Below the pieces are notes generated by a model, which saw only the letters and a program-made list of their open reading frames with translations, had not been told where the DNA came from and searched no databases. Below, in pieces: positions 1 to 4,555 of a stretch of 6,000 bases of DNA. A program made the position numbers and the translations under genes. Source of the stretch: Methylococcaceae bacterium (GTDB lineage: Bacteria > Pseudomonadota > Gammaproteobacteria > Methylococcales > Methylomonadaceae); NCBI GenBank assembly GCA_009925045.1, contig RFQK01000098.1:1-6000 (forward strand), given 5' to 3'. Position 1 is the first letter of the stretch. Every line of letters starts with the position of its first letter.

Positions 1-2
1 TT

Positions 3-194
3 TGCACACTGCTTGGTAGCATCACCAGAAACGAGGGTGATAGATCAAAGATATTTGGTTTGATTGTCGAAGGAGAAAAGCACGTTGTTTCAATTGAGAG
101 CAAGATACTTAACGTCAGGGGTTTTTCAGTTGCTATTGGGAAGGACGACGACGTGCTGAAGTCCATTAATATAGCCCTTGCAACCAATACATAA
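3..194 (+). CDS. 3' end of an unrecognised protein-coding gene (partial)
   Basis: An open frame enters from the left edge and runs 63 codons to a TAA at 192-194. The visible tail contains the segments FGLIVEGEKHVVSIES and GFSVAIGKDDDVLKSINIAL, a mix of beta-like strands and a short terminal helix. Composition looks like real soluble protein, and the other two plus-strand frames hit stops early. I do not recognise the family. The last 20 residues vaguely recall the C-terminal helix of solute-binding proteins, but that is too weak to support a call. A small hairpin follows the stop directly (197-219). The start codon and most of the protein lie outside the window. Confidence 0.6.
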   Translation, partial: CTLLGSITRNEGDRSKIFGLIVEGEKHVVSIESKILNVRGFSVAIGKDDDVLKSINIALATNT

Positions 195-196
195 CC

Positions 197-219
197 CGAA
201 AGTCGAGCGACTGCTTTCG
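197..219 (+). terminator. Possible weak terminator hairpin after the partial gene
   Basis: CGAAAG at 197-202 pairs with CTTTCG at 214-219, and the interval contains the inner palindrome AGTCGAGCGACT (201-212), so a bulged hairpin can form. It begins 3 bases after the stop codon of the gene at 3-194. The sequence after it (AACTTATTATC) is only moderately T-rich with no clean run, so intrinsic termination here is uncertain. The position argues for a 3'-end role, the missing U-tract against it. Confidence 0.35.
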
Positions 220-342
220 AACTTATTATCGTCCACCTCGTAGTCAAATGGTAAATAGATGGACACAATTAGACTCGATTAATCTACGTTCTTTAGCGGA
301 CGGTATCGATAATAAAGATTATCAAAAAATTCACTGATGGTT

Positions 343-377
343 TTATCCACAAAACCTGTGGATAACTCTGTGAATTA
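343..377. promoter_or_regulatory. DnaA-box cluster: inverted pair plus a degenerate third box
   Basis: TTATCCACA at 343-351 is a perfect strong DnaA box on the plus strand. TGTGGATAA at 357-365 is the same box on the minus strand, 5 bp away. TGTGAATTA at 369-377 is a third, minus-strand copy with one mismatch to TTATTCACA, starting exactly 12 bp after the second. Tandem boxes at about 12-bp steps, of the form TGTGGATAACTCTGTG, are familiar from gammaproteobacterial origins. The sequence matches are direct observation. DnaA binding is inferred from the known recognition sequence. Confidence 0.7.
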
Positions 378-557
378 CCTAGTAACAACTTTGCTAACTA
401 TCGGTTGAGACTGTTTATTTCTTGAATTGACCAGTTTTTGGACAGATTCACTAAAATTCTTAAATATCATTAAGTTATAAAAATCTATTCCTTGTCAACC
501 CCCAACATTCTACAAAATGGGTGACAATCAAAATGCACTAATTTTCAAGATTTTCTT

Positions 558-566
558 TGTGTATAA
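558..566 (-). promoter_or_regulatory. DnaA box (TTATACACA on the minus strand)
   Basis: TGTGTATAA at 558-566 is the reverse complement of TTATACACA, a full match to the DnaA consensus TTATNCACA. It lies about 190 bp beyond the box cluster at 343-377, on the other side of an AT-rich interval. That spacing is compatible with two DnaA subregions flanking an unwinding element. As a single 9-mer it would be weak evidence; its value comes from the neighbouring boxes. Confidence 0.5.
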
Positions 567-606
567 GTGTGTGTGATTTAACATTGTTACAAAATTAATA
601 CTGGAT

Positions 607-635
607 TTAACAATGATTAATTATTCTTTTATGCT
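607..635 (+). promoter_or_regulatory. Possible sigma70-type promoter for the small-gene cluster
   Basis: TTAACA at 607-612 (5 of 6 to TTGACA) is followed after 17 bp by TATGCT at 630-635 (4 of 6 to TATAAT), inside the AT-rich run ATGCTATATT. Transcription would start near 642, leaving a leader of roughly 220 bases before the ATG at 865. The -35 element overlaps the second copy of the GATTTAACA repeat (604-612), and AATTAAT/ATTAATT arms (593-599, 616-622) flank it, which could be an operator. AT-rich DNA throws up such matches easily, so confidence is limited. Confidence 0.3.
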
Positions 636-864
636 ATATTTTGATCACTGAAGATGGCATCCCTAGCTACACACAATCAGTTCATTAATGAATGAAGAAT
701 TGGTGAAAACGATTGTCAAAACCCGCTTCAAGCAAAACGTAAATGATCATAAATGCGGTTGTTGGATTTGAGACTTGCCTTTTTCAGTTGGGCAGTGACT
801 ATTGTTATTCAAGACCAGTAAATACTTAAATCCTGTTTCATTGACCTTTTTATACTCTGTTCCC

Positions 865-1050
865 ATGAAGGTGAGTTTCCAATATCAAGATCCTAAAGCT
901 AACTCGTCCTGGTCACCCGTATCTTGGACCAGTGATCTGGATTGTCAGCACATTCATGAAGCACTCCAAAAACTGACCCGCCAATTTCCGGGCTGCCATC
1001 TTCGAGCCCTGGATGATCAAGGGCAGGTCATAGAAACCCTTAGAGCCTAA
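865..1050 (+). CDS. Small protein of unknown function, 61 aa, first of a tandem paralogous pair
   Basis: I do not recognise this protein. The frame is open from a TTG at 802, but the ATG at 865 is preferred because it gives an N-terminus (MKVSFQYQDP) that lines up with that of the next gene, MLIIYQKQLP. From a shared Trp (residue 16 here, 14 there) the two align without gaps over about 45 residues with roughly 11 identities: W, S, D, D, I, L, L, R, D, V and I, plus conservative swaps such as L/F, L/I and D/E. There is no signal peptide or membrane segment, so it is probably cytoplasmic. The alternation of short strands and one helix (HIHEALQKLTRQF) suggests a compact alpha/beta fold. The stop is followed 11 bp later by the next ATG, suggesting an operon. 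No Shine-Dalgarno sequence is visible before the ATG. Confidence 0.65.
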   Translation: MKVSFQYQDPKANSSWSPVSWTSDLDCQHIHEALQKLTRQFPGCHLRALDDQGQVIETLRA

Positions 1051-1061
1051 ACCGTCCATCA

Positions 1062-1253
1062 ATGCTAATCATTTATCAAAAACAACTTCCGGACGGTGCC
1101 TGGGAAACCATCAGTGCGCCTTTGGATTTCGACCGAAACAAGATTGCTGGATTACTGCCCTATCTGAAGACCCACCATGGCAATGTTTGTATACGGGTCA
1201 TTGATGAGCATCAAAATGTTATTCTCAACGAAGACGCTAAACATTCATCTTGA
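1062..1253 (+). CDS. Small protein of unknown function, 63 aa, second of the tandem paralogous pair
   Basis: The family is not recognised. The protein shares with its upstream neighbour the pattern W-x-x-[VI]-S, then D-[LF]-D, an Ile and two Leu in the central helix, and near the end R-x-[LI]-D-[DE]-x-x-x-V-I. No gap is needed after the Trp, which points to an old tandem duplication. It is mixed in charge with no signal sequence or transmembrane segment, so it is probably cytosolic. The gene starts at ATG 1062, 11 bp after the previous stop, and ends 6 bp before the next ATG, so the three genes are almost certainly one transcript. There is no clear ribosome-binding site; the bases just upstream are ACCGTCCATCA. 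Translational coupling to the previous gene is a plausible inference. Confidence 0.65.
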   Translation: MLIIYQKQLPDGAWETISAPLDFDRNKIAGLLPYLKTHHGNVCIRVIDEHQNVILNEDAKHSS

Positions 1254-1259
1254 TTTACG

Positions 1260-1514
1260 ATGGCCATCAAAAAACAGCAGCCTCCTTCTGCAAATATCAT
1301 TGATCCTAAAACGGAAAGATATCCATCAGAGTTATTGGAAATTGAGTCTTTGTTAGCTGAAATACTGGAAGACGTTACCCATCCGCTGAATAACCCCAAA
1401 CATCGTGATCATGGTCGCTATCGGCAGGCTTACGAGCAATTATTGGAAAAATCCAATAGGCTGCGCCATGAGTGGCTAATGATGCCTGAATCCAAAAAGA
1501 AAATGCAGGAATAA
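1260..1514 (+). CDS. Small charged helical protein of unknown function, 84 aa
   Basis: This is the third gene of the small cluster, starting at an ATG 6 bp after the preceding stop. I do not recognise the family, and it does not resemble the two proteins before it. Residues 1-20 are polar and probably disordered (KKQQPP). Residues 22-39 (PSELLEIESLLAEILEDV) look like an acidic amphipathic helix, and residues 47-75 (KHRDHGRYRQAYEQLLEKS and onward) like a basic-acidic helix. The end is Lys-rich (KKKMQE). Two helices joined by a short Pro/Asn turn (residues 41-46) suggest a helical hairpin that could pair with a partner protein or nucleic acid, but that is speculation. No Shine-Dalgarno sequence is visible. 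A weak terminator-like hairpin with T7 follows at 1556-1581. Confidence 0.6.
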   Translation: MAIKKQQPPSANIIDPKTERYPSELLEIESLLAEILEDVTHPLNNPKHRDHGRYRQAYEQLLEKSNRLRHEWLMMPESKKKMQE

Positions 1515-1555
1515 AGGCAATTCCCAATAAATTCAGAATGATGCGTTTAGGCTTT

Positions 1556-1581
1556 AAAAAACTTGCGCTAGCAATTTTTTT
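1556..1581 (+). terminator. Probable intrinsic terminator of the small-gene cluster
   Basis: A run of six A and C (1556-1562) followed by TTGC (1563-1566), a GCTA loop, GCAA (1571-1574) and seven T (1575-1581) forms an A/T-rich hairpin with one mismatch, ending in a T-tract. It lies about 40 bp after the stop of the 84-aa gene. The GC core is only four pairs with two G-C, so termination may be leaky. The A-run/T-run symmetry means it could act in both directions. Confidence 0.45.
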
Positions 1582-1665
1582 ACTGAAAGATATGCCAAAA
1601 AACAGCGTTATCTTACATTTTTCGAACTCCGAACTGTTATAGAAACGAATATTTAACTCTCACTA

Positions 1666-1696
1666 CAATAGTAGCGGCGAATAACCGCCACTATTG
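1666..1696. terminator. Stable hairpin between convergent genes, possible terminator of the barrel gene
   Basis: CAATAGTAGCGG (1666-1677) and CCGCCACTATTG (1685-1696) form a 12-bp stem with one mismatch and a 7-base loop. It lies 43 bases past the stop of the minus-strand outer-membrane gene and between two converging transcripts. The plus-strand side is followed by CGTGATTTTCTCG with a short T-run; the minus-strand side has no U-tract. It may be a terminator or an RNA 3'-end stabilising structure. The hairpin is clear, its function inferred from position. Confidence 0.45.
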
Positions 1697-1738
1697 CGTG
1701 ATTTTCTCGTTACGAATATTGGATAAGAACTTTTTTAA

Positions 1739-2683
1739 TTAAAAATCGTATTGCAAGCCAAGGATTCCAGTATGGTAATCCATTGATCCCAATCCCACAT
1801 TCCAAGCTGAAGTTTGAGCATGTCCGCCTGGGTATGAAGAACTTGTTGCAGGATATTCGGTTGAACCGAATGTATAGTTAGAATCAGTCACGTGCAAATA
1901 ACGATATTCAGCAAATACCGAAAACTTGTCGAACAATTCTGCACGAACACCCGCTTTGGCCTGTGCAGCAAATGCAGAGCTATTTGCGTTATTGTTTGAG
2001 TTAAAGTGATTCAGCCCTTTTTCGTTACCTGCATAAGGACTGCCACTTGCAACCTGAGCAGAGTTTGCACCCGATAAAGAGTTGATGGCAGCACCAATAC
2101 CGCCTCCAATATATGGAAAAATATTTGAGGCCCAGGGCGTTTTAAAACTAAACACACCATTCGTTAACAAAACACCCATATTTTGGCTAAATGTATCAAC
2201 AAATTTATGTTGACCCGGATTGAGCTGAGTTGTTCCATTAAGGGAAACCAGTTCGTCATTGAGACCGTTGAACGTTTCTGGATTGGGGTTTGTCAAGGTT
2301 CCAGAGATTGACGATCCTAGGTAATAGCCTTCAATTTCAATTGCGGGTCGCACACCCCAGACTGCAGAAGCGCCACCTATGGGTAATTCAGGAAACTCAT
2401 AACCAAGATGTGCGCCTCCAATCCCTGCAGAGCGTTCTTCGGATTTACCTTTTACGTTAACAAGTAAATTGAAGTCTTCACCACTGTCCCTGTAGATACC
2501 TTGTAAGCCCCCCGTTCTTTTATAAGCTTCTCCAGATTGAGAAATATTATTGTTAAACGAAGTCGAACCACCACCAAATGCACCCAGATATAAGCCTCTA
2601 GGAGCAGATTCAGCTGCGTGAGAAAATTGAACGGTGCAGATACCGATTGAAATCAGGCTTGTAATAATTATTTTTTTGTTCAT
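1739..2683 (-). CDS. Outer membrane beta-barrel protein with signal peptide, 314 aa
   Basis: Residues 1-23 form a classical Sec signal peptide: MNKK, a hydrophobic core, and SHA before the predicted cut ahead of AESAP. There is no lipobox. The mature part has alternating aromatic/small-residue strands (GLYLGAFGG, AHLGYEF, PYIGGGIGAAIN, FSVFAEYRYLHV) and ends in GLQYDF, with the C-terminal Phe typical of barrels inserted by the BAM machinery. This fits the small outer-membrane barrel/surface-antigen superfamily (OMP_b-brl or P44/Msp4-like); which family is uncertain. An Asn/Ser-rich stretch at residues 228-236 and a Ser/Gly/Pro-rich segment near 275-290 are probably exposed loops. No OmpA-type peptidoglycan-binding domain follows, so a structural, adhesive or pore role cannot be chosen between. 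GGA lies 8 bases before the ATG as a weak ribosome-binding site. The gene appears monocistronic. Confidence 0.85.
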   Translation of the reverse strand: MNKKIIITSLISIGICTVQFSHAAESAPRGLYLGAFGGGSTSFNNNISQSGEAYKRTGGLQGIYRDSGEDFNLLVNVKGKSEERSAGIGGAHLGYEFPELPIGGASAVWGVRPAIEIEGYYLGSSISGTLTNPNPETFNGLNDELVSLNGTTQLNPGQHKFVDTFSQNMGVLLTNGVFSFKTPWASNIFPYIGGGIGAAINSLSGANSAQVASGSPYAGNEKGLNHFNSNNNANSSAFAAQAKAGVRAELFDKFSVFAEYRYLHVTDSNYTFGSTEYPATSSSYPGGHAQTSAWNVGLGSMDYHTGILGLQYDF

Positions 2684-2734
2684 GTATGAATTCCAAGTTT
2701 CTTGATTGAAAACGGAAAGTGTTTTCAGTGCTGA

Positions 2735-2743
2735 ATTTTACCA
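2735..2743 (-). promoter_or_regulatory. Possible extended -10 promoter of the outer-membrane barrel gene
   Basis: On the minus strand TGG-TAAAAT (plus-strand ATTTTACCA) matches an extended -10 element with 5 of 6 bases of TATAAT. No good -35 lies at the normal distance, which extended -10 promoters tolerate. The start of transcription would fall near 2728, giving a leader of about 45 bases. An inverted repeat TGAAAAC-N7-GTTTTCA (2707-2727) sits right at that start and could be an operator or a leader hairpin. Confidence 0.3.
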
Positions 2744-2926
2744 TGATGGTTATTCAATCCGGAAATCATGAACATAGGCGTTTAAACGGTTCTAAGATTT
2801 TAAGAATACATGATTGGATTAGTAGTATCGCTGATCAGACAAGCCGCAAACTGACTACCCTCTCTGAACATGGCATATCAATCGCTATGACCATGGATTA
2901 AAATCCAATCTCTGCAATTCTAAAGT

Positions 2927-2986
2927 CTGACGAATGCTTTTTTGACTCGAGATGCTCCGTGTTACGAAAGCATCTGTCAGCTGACA
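2927..2986. repeat. Imperfect 14-bp inverted repeat overlapping a 12-bp palindrome
   Basis: CTGACGAATGCTTT (2927-2940) and AAAGCATCTGTCAG (2967-2980) are reverse complements at 12 of 14 positions, with a 26-base interior. Within the interior AGATGCT (2950-2956) can pair instead with AGCATCT (2969-2975), extended by CGT/ACG (2958-2960, 2964-2966), so two mutually exclusive stems are possible. The right arm overlaps the perfect palindrome TGTCAGCTGACA (2975-2986). No T-run follows in either direction that would suit an intrinsic terminator. It could be a small mobile or repeat element, a structured RNA 3' end of dbpA, or a protein site. Confidence 0.4.
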
Positions 2987-3072
2987 ATCCGACCATCACT
3001 TGATCTGAGTTATACACAAGCAGTTTGGACATAGTCAGTAGGTTTCTGCTCGCAAACAGCGGAGTGTCGCAC

Positions 3073-4512
3073 TCACATCATTAATAGATTTAACAATCTC
3101 ACTTTCACCGACTTTCCCTTGATTTTTCCGTCAGATAGTTTTCGGACTGCTTCTCGCCCGATACTGCGTTCGACAGCTACGTAGGTCAGCTGTTCAGTGA
3201 CGTTAATTTTGCCGATTTGTTCGCTTTTAAAACCAGCGTCGGCCGTCAAAGCACCCAATACATCACCGGGTCTGATTTTGTCTTTGCGACCCGCCAAAAT
3301 TTGCAGGGTGACCATAGTCGGTTGCAGTGGAGTTGCTTGGCTATCGCTGAGTTCATTCAGCGCCTGCCATTCCGGTTCTTTGCCCATGAATTGGCAAATG
3401 CTGTTCACGCGGGGAGTCTCTTGGGGACTAAACAGGCTTAACGCCCAGCCGGCTTCATCGGCACGACCGGTGCGACCTATGCGATGAACATGAATTTCGG
3501 GATCCGGACTGATGTCAACGTTTATGACGGCTTCCAACTGACTGATATCCAGACCACGAGCAGCGACGTCAGTGGCAATCAACACTGAGCAACTGCGGTT
3601 AGCGAATTGAATTAATACCTGATCGCGGTCGCGTTGTTCTAAATCACCGTTTAAGGTCGAGGCACTAAAACCTTGGGCCAGTAATTCGTTTAATAAATCG
3701 CGACATTGTTGTTTGGTGTTGCAGAAAGCCAAGCAATTGACCGGGCGATAGTGTCTGAGCAACTTGGCAACTGCTTGAAAGCGTTGATTGTCATCAATTT
3801 CGTAAAAACGTTGGCGAATTTTGCTGCTGGCGTGTTGCTCGTGCAGATGAATTTGCTGGGGATTATGCAGTAATTGTTGAGCCAGTTTAGCGATCCCGTG
3901 CGGATAGGTCGCTGAAAATAATAGGGTTTGACGTTGTTTGGGACATTGTTTAGCAATCGCATTAATGTCGTCATAAAAACCCATGTCTAACATACGATCG
4001 GCTTCATCCAGCACCAGACTGGTGAGGTGATCCAAACTTAGACTGCCGCGCTGCAGGTGATCCATTATCCGCCCAGGTGTGCCAACCACGATATGTGCAC
4101 CGTGTTCCAGACTGGTCATTTGCGGGCGAATAAGGGTGCCTCCGCATAATGCCAAAACTTTAATGTTATCGGCAAAACGGGCCAAACGGCGAATCTCTTG
4201 ACTGACTTGTTCCGCCAATTCTCGCGTAGGACACAACACCAGACTTTGAACCTTAAACAATGGTTGATTGAGATTTTTCAGAATCGGTAAAGCAAAGGCA
4301 GCGGTTTTACCGCTACCGGTTTTGGCTTGTGCAATCAAATCTGTGCCTGCTAGCGCAATCGGCAAACTAGCGGCTTGAATGGGCGTCATAGTCAGATATT
4401 GCAACTGCCGCAGATTTTCCAGCATTGCGGTTGATAAGGGCAGTTGGTCAAAACGAGATCCTGCTAAATCAGCGGCAGGCGTGGGCGATGATGTTTGATG
4501 GGTATTTGTCAT
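3073..4512 (-). CDS. dbpA: ATP-dependent RNA helicase DbpA, 479 aa
   Basis: This is a DEAD-box helicase of the DbpA type, which acts on helix 92 of 23S rRNA during assembly of the 50S subunit. All core motifs are present: F21 and Q46 of the Q motif, Walker A AKTGSGKT (63-70), PTREL (95-99), TPGR (145-148), DEAD (169-172), SAT (200-202), ATDVAARGLD (313-322) and HRIGRTGR (343-350). The DbpA-like segment NGDLEQRDRDQ lies at 288-298. Residues from about 399 (MVTLQILAGRKDKIRPGDVLGAL and onward) to 473 form the C-terminal RNA-binding domain that gives DbpA its rRNA specificity and separates it from RhlE, SrmB or CsdA. The length is slightly above the E. coli protein (about 457 aa), from an N-terminal extension rich in Thr, Ser and Pro. 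GAGG lies 10 bases before the ATG. The gene follows yqhD at 43 bp with no terminator between, so cotranscription is likely. Confidence 0.95.
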   Translation of the reverse strand: MTNTHQTSSPTPAADLAGSRFDQLPLSTAMLENLRQLQYLTMTPIQAASLPIALAGTDLIAQAKTGSGKTAAFALPILKNLNQPLFKVQSLVLCPTRELAEQVSQEIRRLARFADNIKVLALCGGTLIRPQMTSLEHGAHIVVGTPGRIMDHLQRGSLSLDHLTSLVLDEADRMLDMGFYDDINAIAKQCPKQRQTLLFSATYPHGIAKLAQQLLHNPQQIHLHEQHASSKIRQRFYEIDDNQRFQAVAKLLRHYRPVNCLAFCNTKQQCRDLLNELLAQGFSASTLNGDLEQRDRDQVLIQFANRSCSVLIATDVAARGLDISQLEAVINVDISPDPEIHVHRIGRTGRADEAGWALSLFSPQETPRVNSICQFMGKEPEWQALNELSDSQATPLQPTMVTLQILAGRKDKIRPGDVLGALTADAGFKSEQIGKINVTEQLTYVAVERSIGREAVRKLSDGKIKGKSVKVRLLNLLMM

Positions 4513-4555
4513 ACCCCATTATCCTCGCCCCTGACCGGGATGTCTTGAAAAATTA

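Larger units (their letters stand above)
195..864. other. AT-rich gene-free region with DnaA boxes (candidate origin or DnaA-binding locus)
   Basis: About 670 bases hold no convincing gene. The stretch is visibly richer in A and T than the flanking genes, especially 440-480 and 540-650. It contains two perfect DnaA boxes in inverted orientation (343-351, 357-365), a one-mismatch box (369-377), a further consensus box (558-566) and an IHF-like site (320-332, one mismatch to WATCAANNNNTTR). It also holds a repeated GATTTAACA (575-583 and 604-612), a 12-bp palindrome TTCATTAATGAA (681-692) and a likely promoter near 607-640. Clustered DnaA boxes beside AT-rich DNA are the usual architecture of bacterial oriC. 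Against it, no dnaA, dnaN, mnmG or rpmH is visible, GATC sites are few (about 652 and 745), and only three full-consensus boxes are present. A DnaA-regulated or DnaA-titrating locus is the alternative. Confidence 0.5.
2684..3072. other. Gene-free interval between dbpA and the barrel gene, with inverted repeats
   Basis: This 389-bp stretch holds the upstream region of the barrel gene (2684 to about 2760) and then sequence in which I see no convincing gene. The only long frame (plus strand, 2719-2901) starts at a GTG inside the barrel promoter, lacks a ribosome-binding site and resembles nothing known. Structured elements are an imperfect inverted repeat at 2927-2980, the palindrome TGTCAGCTGACA at 2975-2986, a lone DnaA-box match TTATACACA at 3010-3018, and the short hairpin GAGTG-TCG-CACTC at 3062-3074 overlapping the dbpA stop codon. 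None of these has a U-tract that would make it an obvious terminator for dbpA. Confidence 0.5.

Noticed and set aside
427..457. Promoter TTGACC ... TAAAAT in the AT-rich region
   Set aside because: The spacer is 19 bp and no gene starts within a sensible distance, so it is likely a chance match in AT-rich DNA.
802..864. N-terminal extension of the first small protein from a TTG codon
   Set aside because: The ATG at 865 matches the N-terminus of the paralogous neighbour, the extension has no counterpart there, and no ribosome-binding site precedes the TTG.
195..864. CRISPR array or tRNA in the gene-free region
   Set aside because: No regularly spaced repeats of 25-40 bp and no cloverleaf-like arms with a T-loop motif were found.
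1211..1399. Minus-strand frame of 62 codons across the second and third small genes
   Set aside because: It is antisense to two tightly spaced genes with better support, and no ribosome-binding site or domain is evident.
2719..2901. Plus-strand frame of 60 codons opposite and beyond the barrel promoter
   Set aside because: It starts at a GTG lying inside the barrel gene's leader, has no ribosome-binding site before that or the internal ATG at 2743, and its product shows no recognisable domain. Conservation in relatives could revive it.
3062..3074. Hairpin GAGTG-TCG-CACTC as the dbpA terminator
   Set aside because: The five-pair stem overlaps the stop codon and no U-tract follows on the minus strand.
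3197..3487. Plus-strand overlapping frames antisense to the dbpA C-terminal half
   Set aside because: They mirror the codon structure of dbpA on the opposite strand and have no start signals or domains.
3690..3974. Minus-strand frame of 94 codons inside dbpA
   Set aside because: It lies wholly within the helicase core in another frame, and the DbpA motifs fully explain this DNA.
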